Below, piece by piece: positions 1 through 10,036 of a stretch of 64,000 bases of DNA. This DNA is from Citrobacter amalonaticus (GTDB lineage Bacteria; Pseudomonadota; Gammaproteobacteria; Enterobacterales; Enterobacteriaceae): assembly GCF_018323885.1 (NCBI RefSeq), contig NZ_AP024585.1:4278001-4342000 (forward strand), in the 5' to 3' direction. Positions within the stretch are counted from its first letter, which is position 1, and every line of letters begins with the position of its first letter. The translations under genes and the position numbers were made by a program. The notes under the pieces are model-generated. The model was not told the origin of the DNA. It worked only from the letters and a program-made list of their open reading frames with translations, and did not search any database.

Positions 1-25
1 AAAACAGCAGACGCTCAGCCGCCGG

Positions 26-739
26 TTAATACTCCGAATTTACGATCACCTCTTCACCATACGCACCAGCCTGCGGCAACGGTCTGTAGGTCGAGTTTGA
101 GGCGCGCAGAATACGGATCCCACGGATGCCCGCATCACGCGCGGCGGTAATGTCGTTATCCGAGTCGCCATAGAACATGCGGATATTTTTATCCTGCAGC
201 CACTGCGTTTTGGTGTTCTGACCCGGCTTGTCTCCGGCAAAAATCACCGGATTCATATTTGCCGCCGGAATGTGGAAGTTATCTGCCAGCGTTTTCGATA
301 CGGTCTCGGTTTTGGTCGGCGAACGACCGGTGATAAAAAAGATGCTGTCGCCACGACGGACGTGCATGTCGATCAACTGACGCGCGACCTCTTTTGGAAT
401 ACTGAACTCATCCCAGCCGTTGTTCATTTTCTCCCAGAATGCCGGGTTCTTCAGATACGCCTCGCTGTCCGGGGACCAGGTTTTCTTTCCACGCCAGAAA
501 CCAGGACTGGAAAACAGCACAGTATCATCAATATCAAAACCGACGGCCATTGGCGGACGACCGGTCAGCGTGTTTTCGATCTGCGCCACGGAAACCCAGT
601 GAACAGGAGCTTGTTCCGCGAGTTTCGCAACGTTAGTACCGGGATTTAATGGGGAAGGTGAAGAAGCCAGCGCGCTGGCAGGATGGTTCAACGTGAAAAG
701 TAAGCAGATGGCGCTCAACGCCAGTGTGATCTTTCGCAT
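26..739 (-). CDS. aphA: Class B acid phosphatase AphA
   Basis: This is a periplasmic, magnesium-dependent class B non-specific acid phosphatase that hydrolyses phosphomonoesters such as nucleoside monophosphates. The 237-residue product starts with a signal peptide (basic MRK, then a hydrophobic core, cleavage near residue 25). It carries the DDDD-superfamily motif FDIDDT at residues 68-73 and the acidic motif GDSDND at about 191-196, which binds the metal. The length equals the enterobacterial family length and the sequence matches E. coli AphA closely. It lies downstream of tyrB on the same strand, separated by a tyrB terminator, so it is probably transcribed alone. The identification rests on whole-protein resemblance to the known enzyme. 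Confidence 0.96.
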   Translation of the reverse strand: MRKITLALSAICLLFTLNHPASALASSPSPLNPGTNVAKLAEQAPVHWVSVAQIENTLTGRPPMAVGFDIDDTVLFSSPGFWRGKKTWSPDSEAYLKNPAFWEKMNNGWDEFSIPKEVARQLIDMHVRRGDSIFFITGRSPTKTETVSKTLADNFHIPAANMNPVIFAGDKPGQNTKTQWLQDKNIRMFYGDSDNDITAARDAGIRGIRILRASNSTYRPLPQAGAYGEEVIVNSEY

Positions 740-882
740 ATTTTTCCCTTTTAAGTCATTTAGTTATGATTTTATTAGTACGACTATTCGACAAACTCTC
801 TGACCATAACCCCAGCGGCAGATGAAAGGAAGGATTTTCTGCGGTTTAACCCTGGAAAAAGAGGAGGATCACATATAGAAGG

Positions 883-904
883 AAAAAGGCCGGTTCAACC
901 GGCC
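883..904 (-). terminator. Rho-independent terminator of tyrB
   Basis: Read on the minus strand, the inverted repeat GGCCGGTT-GAACCGGCC is followed at once by a run of five T. It lies 10 bases past the tyrB stop codon, which fits an intrinsic terminator separating tyrB from aphA. Confidence 0.85.
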
Positions 905-913
905 TGAGAGGAA

Positions 914-2107
914 TTACATGACCGCAGCAAAGGCCTTCGCTACACGCTGCACATTCGCCACGTTCAGACCGGCCACGCACATACGCCCGCTGGCGATCAG
1001 ATAGACGCCAAACTCGTCGCGCAGGCGATCGACCTGAGCCGCGCTTAGCCCGGTGTAGCTGAACATGCCGCGCTGTTGCAGCAGATAGTCGAAATTACGG
1101 CCCGGAATGGTGGCGGTTAGCACGTTCACCAGCTCCTGACGCATGGCCAGAATACGGGTTCGCATTGCCTCCACTTCCGCCAGCCAACTGGCTTTCAGCG
1201 CGTCATCGCCGAGCACCGTCGCGACCACCTGCGCCCCAAAGTTCGGCGGGCTGGAGTAATTACGACGTACGGTCGCCTTCAGTTGCCCCAGTACGCGGCC
1301 TGCGGTGGAGGCATCTTCACAGACGACAGAAAGCCCACCGACACGCTCGCCGTACAGAGAGAAGATTTTCGAGAATGAGTTGCTGACCAGGGCAGGCAGT
1401 CCGGCGCTGGCAATCGCACGGATAGCATAAGCATCATCATCCATACCAGCGCCAAAGCCCTGATAAGCAATGTCGAGGAACGGGATCAGATCATTCGCTT
1501 TCAGGATCTCAATCACCGCATCCCATTGCGCGTGCGTTAAATCCGCACCCGTCGGGTTATGGCAGCAAGGATGCAACAGGACGATACTGCGCGCAGGCAG
1601 CGTTTTCAGGGTCGCCAGCAGATCGTTGAAACGCACGCCGTTGGTGGCATTGTCGTACCAGGGATAGGTGCTGACGGTAAATCCAGCCCCTTCAAAAATC
1701 GCGATATGGTTTTCCCACGTCGGATCGCTGACCCACACGCCGGAATCCGGGAAATAGCGCTTGAGGAAATCGGCCCCCACTTTCAGCGCGCCAGAACCGC
1801 CCAATGTCTGGATCGTCGCCACACGCTGCTGCTGGAGAACCGGATGATCAGCCCCAAACAGCAATGGCGCGATAGTATGACGATAGGTATTCAACCCTTC
1901 CATCGGCAGATACAGCGAAGCGCCGTGCGGCTGCGCGTTAAGACGCGCTTCGGCTTCCGCCACCGCTTTCAACTGCGGGATAATCCCGTCTTCGTTGTAA
2001 TACAGACCGATACTCAGATTCACTTTGTCACTACGCGGATCTTCTTTGAACCGCTCCATGAGCGACAGAATCGGGTCGCCAGCGTAGGCGTCAACTTTTT
2101 GAAACAC
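914..2107 (-). CDS. tyrB: Aromatic amino acid aminotransferase TyrB
   Basis: This PLP-dependent class I aminotransferase catalyses the last step of tyrosine and phenylalanine synthesis and also handles leucine and aspartate. The 397-residue protein matches the E. coli enzyme end to end. The PLP-binding lysine is K247 within SNSFSKIFS (242-250). The HNPTG motif near 183 and the C-terminal substrate arginine in the ASGRMC segment are present. It lies downstream of alr with a REP unit between them. In E. coli tyrB is repressed by TyrR; no TyrR box was assigned here. An alternative reading as AspC is unlikely, because the neighbours alr, dnaB and aphA are those of tyrB. Confidence 0.96.
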   Translation of the reverse strand: MFQKVDAYAGDPILSLMERFKEDPRSDKVNLSIGLYYNEDGIIPQLKAVAEAEARLNAQPHGASLYLPMEGLNTYRHTIAPLLFGADHPVLQQQRVATIQTLGGSGALKVGADFLKRYFPDSGVWVSDPTWENHIAIFEGAGFTVSTYPWYDNATNGVRFNDLLATLKTLPARSIVLLHPCCHNPTGADLTHAQWDAVIEILKANDLIPFLDIAYQGFGAGMDDDAYAIRAIASAGLPALVSNSFSKIFSLYGERVGGLSVVCEDASTAGRVLGQLKATVRRNYSSPPNFGAQVVATVLGDDALKASWLAEVEAMRTRILAMRQELVNVLTATIPGRNFDYLLQQRGMFSYTGLSAAQVDRLRDEFGVYLIASGRMCVAGLNVANVQRVAKAFAAVM

Positions 2108-2190
2108 GCGATGGTTCTCCAGGTTTACAGGCAGGGGTTAAGACACAATAAACCGGATGGAGAGGAAGATCGAGCGCCTGGTGGGAATAT

Positions 2191-2223
2191 TGCCGGATAA
2201 GGCGTTTACACCGCCATCCGGCA
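2191..2223. repeat. REP palindrome between alr and tyrB
   Basis: TGCCGGATAAGGCG and its imperfect complement CGCCATCCGGCA form a typical enterobacterial REP stem with a short loop. It is located in the alr-tyrB gap. Confidence 0.85.
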
Positions 2224-2237
2224 CTCCACACGCCCGC

Positions 2238-3317
2238 TTAATCGATATACTTCATTGCCACCCGTGAAGTCAGGCGGGTAATCAGCTCGTAAGCACTGAC
2301 TTTAGTCATCGCCGCAATGCGTTCCACCGGGAGTCCCTCTCCCCATAAAATCACCGGGTCACCGGCCAGGTCTGTCGCCTGCGGCCCGAGATCAACGCAA
2401 ATCATGTCCATCGCTACGCGACCCACAATCGGTACTTCGCGACCGTTCACCAACACCGGCGTACCGGATGGCGCAGCGCGCGGATAACCATCGCCATAGC
2501 CCATCGCCACGACGCCAAGACGTGTATCACGTTCGCTGATCCATGTTCCGCCATAGCCTACCGGCTCGCCCGCTTTATGCTCGCGCACGGCAATCAGGCT
2601 GGAAGTCAGCGACATGACCGGCTGGCAGCCAAAATCGGCCCCTGTGGACTGGTTTTCCAGCGGCGACACGCCGTAGAGAATAATGCCAGGACGAACCCAG
2701 TCAAAATGCGACTGCGGCCAGAGTAAAATCCCGCCGGAGGCGGCAATCGAGCGTTGACCCGCTTTGCCTTCACAAAAGGTATTGAACACATCAAGCTGCC
2801 GTTCGGTCGCTCCACATTCCGGCTCGTCCGCACGGGCAAAATGGCTGACGATATTAACTGGTTGGCGCACGTTTTTACATTGCGTCAGGCGCTGCCAGAA
2901 GGCGTCCGCTTCTTCAGGAAGCACGCCCAGACGATGCATACCGGTGTCGAGTTTCATCCACACGGTCACCGGTTCATCCAGTTCGGCGGCTTCCAGCGCG
3001 GCCAGTTGTTCCTGGTTATGGACCGCCGTATGCAGGTGTTGTGCGGAAATGGTGGGCAGATCGGATGCCTCAAAAAAGCCTTCCAGCAGCAGGATGGGTT
3101 GCGTGATCCCCCCTGCTCGCAGACGTAAAGCTTCTTCGAGACGCGCCACACCAAAAGCGTCAGCATCGGGGAGCGTTCGCGCGGTCTCTAACAGACCGTG
3201 TCCGTAAGCGTTCGCTTTCACGACCGCAACCAGCTTGCTGGCAGGCGCCAGTTCACGCAGACGTTGCAGGTTGTGTCGCAGAGCGCGGCGGTTAATAACT
3301 ACAGTTGCCGCTTGCAT
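2238..3317 (-). CDS. alr: Alanine racemase, biosynthetic (Alr)
   Basis: Alr interconverts L- and D-alanine and supplies D-alanine for peptidoglycan. The start chosen ([11 protein letters not shown]) gives 359 residues, the E. coli length, with the PLP lysine at K34 in [10 protein letters not shown]. Upstream in-frame starts would add 27 residues that lack family resemblance. The catalytic tyrosine lies in the VGYGGTW segment near residue 255, and the C-terminal beta domain is intact. The gene sits just downstream of dnaB on the same strand with a gap of about 95 bases, as in E. coli. Its neighbourhood distinguishes it from the catabolic racemase DadX. Confidence 0.95.
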   Translation of the reverse strand: MQAATVVINRRALRHNLQRLRELAPASKLVAVVKANAYGHGLLETARTLPDADAFGVARLEEALRLRAGGITQPILLLEGFFEASDLPTISAQHLHTAVHNQEQLAALEAAELDEPVTVWMKLDTGMHRLGVLPEEADAFWQRLTQCKNVRQPVNIVSHFARADEPECGATERQLDVFNTFCEGKAGQRSIAASGGILLWPQSHFDWVRPGIILYGVSPLENQSTGADFGCQPVMSLTSSLIAVREHKAGEPVGYGGTWISERDTRLGVVAMGYGDGYPRAAPSGTPVLVNGREVPIVGRVAMDMICVDLGPQATDLAGDPVILWGEGLPVERIAAMTKVSAYELITRLTSRVAMKYID

Positions 3318-3412
3318 TGTCATTCCTTGCCTTAATAAAGAAATAATCTTCTCAATCAGTTGCGTCACAGCAAGACGGTCAACGCCGCTGCGGCACAAAA
3401 GATGACGAGGAT

Positions 3413-4828
3413 TTACTCGTCGTCGTACTGCGGTCCCGCATAATTATCGAAGCGCGACCATTGTCCGTTAAAGGTCAGTCGCACCGTCCCGATGGGGCCG
3501 TTACGCTGCTTACCAATGATGATTTCCGCAATCCCTTTCAGGTCGCTGTTCTCGTGATAAACCTCGTCACGATAGATAAACATGATCAAGTCGGCATCCT
3601 GTTCAATGGAGCCGGATTCACGCAGGTCGGAGTTGACCGGGCGCTTATCAGCACGTTGTTCCAGCGAGCGGTTAAGCTGCGACAGCGCCACGACCGGCAC
3701 ATGCAGTTCTTTTGCCAGCGCTTTCAGCGAGCGGGAAATTTCAGCAATCTCCAGCGTACGGTTGTCGGACAGCGATGGCACGCGCATCAATTGCAGGTAG
3801 TCGATCATAATCAGCCCGATACCGCCATGTTCGCGAGCGATACGGCGCGCGCGGGAGCGCACTTCCGTTGGCGTCAGACCGGAGGAGTCATCAATATAGA
3901 TGTTACGTTTTTCCAGCAGAATGCCCATCGTGCCGGAAATGCGCGCCCAGTCCTCATCGTCCAGTTGCCCGGTACGAATACGGGTCTGATCCACGCGGGA
4001 CAGCGAGGCCAGAGAACGCATCATAATCTGTTCAGAGGGCATCTCAAGACTGAAGATAAGAACCGGTTTATCCTGCAACATCGCCGCATTTTCGACGAGG
4101 TTCATCGCAAATGTGGTTTTACCCATTGACGGACGCGCCGCGACGATTATCAGATCCGAGGGCTGCAGGCCTGCGGTCTTTTTGTTGAGATCGTCATAGC
4201 CGGTGTTAACCCCCGTCACCCCGTCGTGCGGTTGCTGGAACAGTTGTTCGATACGCGCAACGGTCGCGTCGAGCACATCGGCAATGTTTTTCGGGCCTTC
4301 GTCTTTATTGGCGCGGCTTTCCGCGATTTTAAAGACGCGGGACTCGGCGAGATCGAGGAGATCCTCACTGGTGCGCCCCTGCGGATCAAAACCCGCATCC
4401 GCAATTTCATGGGCGACGGCAATCATGTCGCGCACCACCGCACGTTCGCGAACAATATCCGCATAGGCGCTGATATTCGCGGCACTTGGCGTATTTTTGG
4501 AGAGTTCAGCCAGATACGCAAAACCGCCGACGCTGTCCAGTTGCCCTTGTCGCTCCAGCGATTCCGCGAGCGTAATCAGGTCTATCGGACTGCCGGTTTC
4601 CTGCAACCGCCCCATTTCTGTGAAGATGTGACGATGTGGACGGGTATAAAAATCTTCCGCTACCACGCGCTCGGCGACATCGTCCCAGCGCTCGTTATCC
4701 AGCATTAAACCGCCCAACACCGACTGTTCCGCTTCAATCGAGTGCGGCGGTACTTTCAGTCCGGCAACCTGTGGGTCGCGATCACGGACATCAGTCTGTT
4801 GTTTGTTGAAGGGTTTATTTCCTGCCAT
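3413..4828 (-). CDS. dnaB: Replicative DNA helicase DnaB
   Basis: DnaB is the hexameric 5'-3' helicase that unwinds the replication fork, loads via DnaC and recruits DnaG primase. The 471-residue protein has the N-terminal primase-interacting domain (about 25-130), a linker, and a RecA-like C-terminal motor with Walker A ARPSMGKT at 231-238. The Walker B segment [10 protein letters not shown] and the DnaB-type motif [10 protein letters not shown] are present. No intein or insertion interrupts the motor domain. It is divergent from qorA, sharing a 64-base intergenic region, as in E. coli. Confidence 0.98.
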   Translation of the reverse strand: MAGNKPFNKQQTDVRDRDPQVAGLKVPPHSIEAEQSVLGGLMLDNERWDDVAERVVAEDFYTRPHRHIFTEMGRLQETGSPIDLITLAESLERQGQLDSVGGFAYLAELSKNTPSAANISAYADIVRERAVVRDMIAVAHEIADAGFDPQGRTSEDLLDLAESRVFKIAESRANKDEGPKNIADVLDATVARIEQLFQQPHDGVTGVNTGYDDLNKKTAGLQPSDLIIVAARPSMGKTTFAMNLVENAAMLQDKPVLIFSLEMPSEQIMMRSLASLSRVDQTRIRTGQLDDEDWARISGTMGILLEKRNIYIDDSSGLTPTEVRSRARRIAREHGGIGLIMIDYLQLMRVPSLSDNRTLEIAEISRSLKALAKELHVPVVALSQLNRSLEQRADKRPVNSDLRESGSIEQDADLIMFIYRDEVYHENSDLKGIAEIIIGKQRNGPIGTVRLTFNGQWSRFDNYAGPQYDDE

Positions 4829-4892
4829 AGTGAATGGAGTTACCGAGATAAAAGTGAGTTGACGCTAATCTTCCGATGATACTGGAGAAATC

Positions 4893-5876
4893 ATGGCAAC
4901 ACGAATTGAATTTCACAAGCATGGTGGCCCTGACGTGCTTCAGGCCGTGGACTTTACCCCTGCCGATCCCGCAGCAAACGAAATCCAGGTCGAAAACAAA
5001 GCGATCGGCATTAACTTTATTGATACCTATATTCGCAGTGGGCTCTATCCGCCCCCCGCGCTGCCCAGCGGTTTAGGGACCGAAGCTGCTGGCATCGTCA
5101 GCAAAGTCGGCAACGGCGTCCGTCATATTAAAGCAGGCGATCGCGTGGTGTATGCGCAGTCCGCACTCGGCGCCTACAGTTCGGTCCACAACGTACCGGC
5201 CGATAAAGCCGCTATCCTGCCTGACGCCATCTCTTACGAGCAGGCTGCCGCCTCTTTCCTGAAGGGACTAACCGTTTTTTATCTGCTGCGCAAAACTTAC
5301 GAAATCAAGCCCGACGAACCGTTCCTGTTCCATGCGGCCGCTGGCGGCGTAGGGCTGATTGCCTGTCAGTGGGCGAAAGCGCTGGGCGCGAAACTGATTG
5401 GCACCGTTGGCAGTGCGCAAAAGGCACAGCGAGCGCTGGATGCCGGCGCATGGCAGGTGATTAACTATCGCGAAGAGAACATTGTCGAACGGGTTAAAGA
5501 GATAACCGGCGGCAAAAAAGTCCGCGTGGTGTATGACTCGGTCGGTAAGGATACCTGGGAAGCCTCACTGGACTGTCTGCAGCGTCGGGGGCTGATGGTC
5601 AGTTTTGGCAACGCGTCAGGCCCGGTGACCGGCGTGAACCTGGGGATTCTGAATCAGAAAGGTTCGCTATACGCCACGCGCCCTTCTCTTCAGGGCTACA
5701 TCACCAACGCGGAAGAGTTGACCGAAGCCAGTAACGAACTGTTTTCGCTGATCGCCAGCGGCGTGATCAAAGTGGATGTGCCAGACCGTCAGAAATATCC
5801 ACTGAAAGAGGCACGGCGCGCGCATGAAGTGCTGGAGAGTCGGGCAACGCAGGGTTCGAGTTTGCTGATCCCTTGA
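4893..5876 (+). CDS. qorA: NADPH:quinone oxidoreductase QorA
   Basis: This is a zinc-independent medium-chain dehydrogenase/reductase that reduces quinones with NADPH (zeta-crystallin-like family). The 327-residue protein has an N-terminal GroES-like domain with the GLGTEAAG segment and a Rossmann domain with AAAGGVGLIACQWAK (around 150). It lacks the zinc-binding cysteines of alcohol dehydrogenases. The start at MATRIEFHKHG follows a GGAGAAATC ribosome site. It is divergent from dnaB and is followed by its own terminator. Confidence 0.94.
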   Translation: MATRIEFHKHGGPDVLQAVDFTPADPAANEIQVENKAIGINFIDTYIRSGLYPPPALPSGLGTEAAGIVSKVGNGVRHIKAGDRVVYAQSALGAYSSVHNVPADKAAILPDAISYEQAAASFLKGLTVFYLLRKTYEIKPDEPFLFHAAAGGVGLIACQWAKALGAKLIGTVGSAQKAQRALDAGAWQVINYREENIVERVKEITGGKKVRVVYDSVGKDTWEASLDCLQRRGLMVSFGNASGPVTGVNLGILNQKGSLYATRPSLQGYITNAEELTEASNELFSLIASGVIKVDVPDRQKYPLKEARRAHEVLESRATQGSSLLIP

Positions 5877-5900
5877 TTCCCTTGCTCCTGAAAGAAATTG

Positions 5901-5930
5901 GGCTTCCCATTGGGAAGCCCTTTCTTTTTT
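5901..5930 (+). terminator. Rho-independent terminator of qorA
   Basis: GGCTTCCCA-TTGGGAAGCC forms a compact hairpin followed by a T-rich tract (CTTTCTTTTTT) about 25 bases after the qorA stop. Confidence 0.88.
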
Positions 5931-6055
5931 AGTTCGGCTGTATGTAGGGTACAGCTCGATGAATCCGTTAGTCGCGCAATACTGACAGATTTGGTAGTCA
6001 ATTCCTATTTGGTTCTGACGCCAAAGTTACAGGTTGTGACGCATCCCTCACATCT

Positions 6056-6298
6056 TTAGTAACGCCAACGGTTATTGCGCTGATATTGTGGGATTTTTGG
6101 CGACTTAATCGCTTTAATCACCCACACCACCGCAACAGCCAACAGCAGCCACGGCAAGAGTTTGATCATCAGTGCAAACATGCCGCCAAGGAACATCACG
6201 AAGGCGGCAACAACCAGCGCGGCCAGAATGCCCAATAGCGAGACGCCGGTGACCATCAGCATGATAAAGAAGCCAATCACAAAAAGTAGTTCCAGCAT
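6056..6298 (-). CDS. pspG: Envelope stress protein PspG
   Basis: This small inner-membrane effector of the phage-shock response has 80 residues from the start MLELLFVIGFF. It contains two or three hydrophobic segments covering residues 1-65 and a basic tail ending in NNRWRY, as in E. coli PspG. A longer in-frame start would add ten non-conserved residues upstream of the best ribosome site. A sigma-54-type promoter lies about 36 bases upstream, consistent with the known PspF/sigma-54 control of pspG as an isolated member of the regulon. It follows dusA on the same strand but is separated from it by a terminator. Confidence 0.93.
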   Translation of the reverse strand: MLELLFVIGFFIMLMVTGVSLLGILAALVVAAFVMFLGGMFALMIKLLPWLLLAVAVVWVIKAIKSPKIPQYQRNNRWRY

Positions 6299-6333
6299 GA
6301 TGCTCTCCCATAATGAATTCCTGCCCAAACCAT

Positions 6334-6349
6334 TACAAAAATCATGCCA
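6334..6349 (-). promoter_or_regulatory. Sigma-54 (-24/-12) promoter of pspG
   Basis: On the minus strand the sequence TGGCATGATTTTTGTA fits the consensus TGGCAC-N5-TTGCA with correct GG-to-G spacing; the -12 GC is GT here. Its position about 36 bases before pspG and the known sigma-54 dependence of the gene support the call. Confidence 0.8.
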
Positions 6350-6373
6350 AACTTAATTTCTTGATTTTTCAAC

Positions 6374-6401
6374 AAAACGCCCCGCAAAACTTTGCAGGGC
6401 G
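6374..6401 (-). terminator. Rho-independent terminator of dusA
   Basis: On the minus strand an 11-base stem (CGCCCTGCAAA paired with TTTGCGGGGCG, one mismatch) is followed by TTTTG. It lies about 30 bases after the dusA stop and insulates pspG from dusA. Confidence 0.82.
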
Positions 6402-6431
6402 TGGTGAAATTGACTACTTTTTAGTGAAAAT

Positions 6432-7427
6432 CTAACGCTTATCGGCCACCAGCTTCAGCGCATGCTCCAGCACATTAACATCGGCACCGGCTTTATGGGC
6501 GTTTTCGCTCAGGTAGCGACGCCACTGGCGCGCCCCCGGGATCCCCTGAAACAGCCCCAGCATGTGGCGCGTAATATGACCAAGATACGTGCCCTTGCTC
6601 AGTTCACGTTCGATATAAGGATACATGGCCCGCACCACCGTAACCGGATCGGCATCAGCAGTTGAGGAGCCAAATATTTCGCGATCGACAGCGGCCAGAA
6701 TGCCAGGGTTCTGATAGGCTTCGCGCCCGACCATCACGCCGTCCATATGTTCAAGATGCGCCTTCGCCTGTTCCAGCGACGTAATGCCGCCATTAATGGA
6801 CATCGTCAGCTGCGGGAAATCGCGTTTCAGTTGATATACACGCGGATAATCCAGCGGCGGGATTTCACGGTTTTCCTTCGGACTTAACCCGGAGAGCCAG
6901 GCCTTACGGGCGTGGATGATGAACATCTCGCACTCACCGCGGCCAGACACCGTATTGATAAAATCGCAAAGAAATTCATAGCTATCCTGATCGTCAATAC
7001 CAATGCGGGTTTTGACGGTCACCGGAATCGACACCACGTCACGCATCGCCTTCACGCAGTCTGCCACCAATTGTGCATTGCCCATCAGACAGGCGCCAAA
7101 CATGCCATTTTGTACACGATCGGACGGACAGCCGACGTTGAGGTTGATCTCGTCGTAGCCGCGCGCTTCAGCCAGCTTCGCGCAGTGCGCCAACGCTGCC
7201 GGATCGCTGCCGCCTAGCTGCAGAGCGACCGGATGCTCTTCTTCGCTGTATGCCAGATAATCTCCTTTGCCATGAATAATCGCCCCCGTCGTCACCATCT
7301 CGGTATAGAGCAGCGTCTGGCGAGACAATAAGCGCAGGAAGTAGCGGCAGTGTCTGTCCGTCCAGTCGAGCATAGGCGCGATGGAAAAACGGTGAGCGGG
7401 AAAGGCAGATTGTGATTCTGGTGACAT
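6432..7427 (-). CDS. dusA: tRNA-dihydrouridine(20/20a) synthase DusA
   Basis: This is an FMN- and NADPH-dependent enzyme that reduces uridine 20/20a in the D-loop of tRNAs. The 331-residue TIM barrel begins with the FMN-binding APMLDWTDR segment. It has the catalytic cysteine C100 in NVGCPS, and the flavin phosphate-binding GGI and VGREAYQNP motifs near 215-240. The C-terminal helical tRNA-binding domain ends in LVADKR, like E. coli DusA. The N-terminal 13 residues differ from E. coli and the exact start is less certain than the rest. Confidence 0.95.
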   Translation of the reverse strand: MSPESQSAFPAHRFSIAPMLDWTDRHCRYFLRLLSRQTLLYTEMVTTGAIIHGKGDYLAYSEEEHPVALQLGGSDPAALAHCAKLAEARGYDEINLNVGCPSDRVQNGMFGACLMGNAQLVADCVKAMRDVVSIPVTVKTRIGIDDQDSYEFLCDFINTVSGRGECEMFIIHARKAWLSGLSPKENREIPPLDYPRVYQLKRDFPQLTMSINGGITSLEQAKAHLEHMDGVMVGREAYQNPGILAAVDREIFGSSTADADPVTVVRAMYPYIERELSKGTYLGHITRHMLGLFQGIPGARQWRRYLSENAHKAGADVNVLEHALKLVADKR

Positions 7428-7511
7428 GGTGGTTTTTTGAGCATCCTGTAAATTGGGGGCGCTACTATAGCACAGGCAAAACCGGAGACGTAATGTCTCC
7501 GGTTATCCCCA

Positions 7512-8822
7512 TCAGAACGTCACGCTGACCTGCGCGCCTGCGCCCCAGGTTTCGTCCTCGCCATACAGTCCCATCAAGTCAAGATGTACGCGGTTGAACG
7601 GGGCAAACCCGACGCCGCCGGTAAAGACGTTGCTGTCGTTATCTTTCACGTCAGCACGATAACCGGCACGCACGGCCAGCCAGTCGAGCGGCCGGACTTC
7701 AGCACCAACGCCGACATACTGTGAGTTTTCCTCGCTTTTGAAACCTTTGGTTTCGGTCAAATCACCGTCTGCACTCAGCGTCAGCAGCTCGTTTTGCCAC
7801 GCCACACCGGCGGTGACCAGCGGGCGAATCTGGTACGTGTCTTTGTAGTTTCGCGTTTCACCCGTCATGCCGTGGGTAATAGTGATCGATTTGGTATCCA
7901 GATCGCGTGAAATGAGGTTCTGCCCGCTGATCCCCACCGTCCAGTGTTCACCAAAGTCCGCCGCAATCCCGGCGTCGACGTTAAAACCAGTGTCATCATT
8001 ACGATAACGACTACTGTTCCAGTCGCTGCTGTCGTAGTTATAGATAGAGGTGGTGTAATTGTAGAGCCAGGTTTTTTGCAATTTTGGCGTAACGCCAATC
8101 GACACCGGCACATCGCCGAACGTAAACTGTCGGGCAACGGCGATACCATAATCTGAAACAATTGCCGCGCGTCCCGATGCCGTCGAGTTGAGGTGTTTGG
8201 TTATCTCATCTGAGCCTTCAATCGCCGCCTTCCCGGCTTCAACGAGCGCATAGGTATCGCTGCCCTCAATCCGGCGCAGATAGTCAATATCACCCTGATC
8301 AATGGATGAACTGACCCGTCCATGCGCATAGCCCTTCGCCACGAAAGCCAGGGAAAGCGTCTCATTGGGAATGCTCACCGCCAGTCCCGCCCCTGCACTG
8401 GCGCGTGCCGTTTTCCCTTTCAGGTATTCGAGTTCATCGGCAAGATCGCGTGCCGCGCCCTGAAACTGATTCAACACGCCGCGCGGGTTGAGCAAAACTT
8501 CCTGCGGCGTCAGATTATCAACCACCTCATCGTAGTAATCGATTTTGTCGCTGATCTCATCAATTTCATCCTGAAGATTATCTTTGTCGGTGATTTGTGC
8601 ACCGACCGCCGGAAGAATCACGGTAACGCTGTCTTCAGGCTTCGCTTTCGCCAGCAACGCCGGGTTAATGAGAACCCCGCTACCATAATTTGCCGACGCC
8701 ACGCCCGTTCCGCCCATCGCGTCGTTACGCGCTTCCGCCCAGGTATTCGCCGCGTTCGCCTGTTGGGAAACCAGGAACGAGACCGCAATTGCCACCACCG
8801 AAAAATTAAAATTTTTATTCAC
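7512..8822 (-). CDS. TraF-like outer-membrane beta-barrel protein
   Basis: The 436-residue product has a clear signal peptide ending in QQANA (about residue 24). The mature region resembles proteins annotated as conjugal transfer protein TraF of the TraF_2 type, a FadL/OMPP1-like barrel family. This fits the N-terminal NDAMGGTGVASANYGSG segment (FadL-like hatch) and the many alternating strands that end in the aromatic terminal strand GAGAQVSVTF. Residues about 75-130 are helical and charged. It is not part of a conjugation cluster, so the family name says little about function; a role as an outer-membrane channel or lipid transporter is inference. It occupies the place of yjbL-yjbM in E. coli K-12. 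Confidence 0.75.
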   Translation of the reverse strand: MNKNFNFSVVAIAVSFLVSQQANAANTWAEARNDAMGGTGVASANYGSGVLINPALLAKAKPEDSVTVILPAVGAQITDKDNLQDEIDEISDKIDYYDEVVDNLTPQEVLLNPRGVLNQFQGAARDLADELEYLKGKTARASAGAGLAVSIPNETLSLAFVAKGYAHGRVSSSIDQGDIDYLRRIEGSDTYALVEAGKAAIEGSDEITKHLNSTASGRAAIVSDYGIAVARQFTFGDVPVSIGVTPKLQKTWLYNYTTSIYNYDSSDWNSSRYRNDDTGFNVDAGIAADFGEHWTVGISGQNLISRDLDTKSITITHGMTGETRNYKDTYQIRPLVTAGVAWQNELLTLSADGDLTETKGFKSEENSQYVGVGAEVRPLDWLAVRAGYRADVKDNDSNVFTGGVGFAPFNRVHLDLMGLYGEDETWGAGAQVSVTF

Positions 8823-9103
8823 AGTAAACCTATTTTATTTGCAGGTGAAATAATGCCTCAGCCAGTATCAACGCGGCTGAGTAGGACTATTGCTGTGATA
8901 AAATGGGTGAAGATGACGCTATTCGCTCCATGCAGAACTTGCTGGAACGTTTTTATTATGTGACAGACATCAATATGTATAGAAGAGAATGCGAAACAGG
9001 GAAAGATTAGCAGGCGATTTATCGTGCCGGCCTGGATCTCGGCGTTTCTCCCATAACATGATAAAGTGAGGGTTTTCTTACTTCACGCGATCCGAGGTGC
9101 CCA

Positions 9104-9619
9104 ATGGAAAAGACCACAACGCAAGAGTTGCTGGCGCAAGCTGAAAAACTGTGCGCGCAACGCAATGTGCGCCTGACCCCACAGCGCCTTGAGGTGTTGC
9201 GTCTGATGAGCCTTCAGGAAGGCGCAATTAGCGCTTACGATCTGCTCGACCTGCTGCGTGAATCAGAACCGCAGGCCAAGCCGCCAACGGTCTATCGCGC
9301 ACTTGATTTCCTGCTTGAACAAGGGTTTGTGCATAAGGTTGAATCCACCAACAGCTACGTGCTGTGTTACCTGTTCGATCAGCCAACTCATACTTCCGCG
9401 ATGTTTATCTGCGACCGCTGTGGTGCGGTGAAAGAAGAGTGTGCGGAGGGCGTGGAAGACATTATGCATATGCTGGCGGCGAAGATGGGGTTTGCCCTGC
9501 GCCACAATGTGATTGAAGCACACGGATTATGCTCAGCCTGCGTGGAAGTGGAAGCCTGCCGTCACCCTGGCGAGTGTCAGCACGATCATTCGATTCAGGT
9601 TAAAAAGAAACCCCGTTAA
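9104..9619 (+). CDS. zur: Zinc uptake transcriptional repressor Zur
   Basis: Zur is a Fur-family dimeric repressor that, with bound zinc, shuts off znuABC and related zinc-uptake genes. The 171-residue protein has a winged-helix DNA-binding domain (about 15-85, LTPQRLEVLRLM...PPTVYRALDFL). Its dimerisation domain carries the structural zinc cysteines C103/C106 (CDRC) and C143/C146 (CSAC). Length and tail match E. coli Zur. A 9-base-pair hairpin follows the stop codon. Confidence 0.96.
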   Translation: MEKTTTQELLAQAEKLCAQRNVRLTPQRLEVLRLMSLQEGAISAYDLLDLLRESEPQAKPPTVYRALDFLLEQGFVHKVESTNSYVLCYLFDQPTHTSAMFICDRCGAVKEECAEGVEDIMHMLAAKMGFALRHNVIEAHGLCSACVEVEACRHPGECQHDHSIQVKKKPR

Positions 9620-9626
9620 GGAAATG

Positions 9627-9647
9627 GGCGGCATGCTATGCCGCCCG
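9627..9647 (+). terminator. Hairpin downstream of zur
   Basis: GGGCGGCAT and ATGCCGCCC form a perfect 9-base-pair stem with a 3-base loop, seven bases after the zur stop. No T-run follows, so it may end or stabilise transcripts from zur and the convergent yjbJ. Confidence 0.55.
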
Positions 9648-9696
9648 AAGCAAACAGAGGGGCTTACATCCATGTACTCACGGGTATGAGGGTAGC

Positions 9697-9909
9697 TTAC
9701 CAGCGATAGTCGTTGCGTTTTTCCCAGCTAACGACCTCTTTCTCCGCCTGGTCTTTCTCGTAACCATAACGTTCCTGAATCTTACCGACCAGTTGATCAC
9801 GCTTACCTTCAATGACTGTCATATCGTCATCGGTCAGTTTGCCCCACTGCTCTTTCACTTTACCTTTAAATTGTTTCCAGTTACCGCCGGCTTCGTCTTT
9901 ATTCATCAT
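9697..9909 (-). CDS. yjbJ: CsbD-family stress protein YjbJ
   Basis: This small hydrophilic protein of 69-70 residues (MNKDEAGGNWKQF start) has the CsbD-type pattern: GNWKQFKGKVKEQWGKLTDDD, then a second GKIQERYGY repeat. It closely matches E. coli YjbJ, an abundant stationary-phase protein of unknown molecular function. Two adjacent methionines leave the start ambiguous by one residue. It is convergent with zur and lies downstream of dinF on the same strand. Confidence 0.93.
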   Translation of the reverse strand: MMNKDEAGGNWKQFKGKVKEQWGKLTDDDMTVIEGKRDQLVGKIQERYGYEKDQAEKEVVSWEKRNDYRW

Positions 9910-10036
9910 AAAGTCCTCTTTATTAGGCTGTGAATAGTGAGAGTAAACCGCCCAACTGCGTTCGTTTTCTGCTGGACGTGAGATTAAGTGTAGTCAGAGA
10001 TTCTGGGTTCAATTCACTATTCAGAATCTTTAACCA

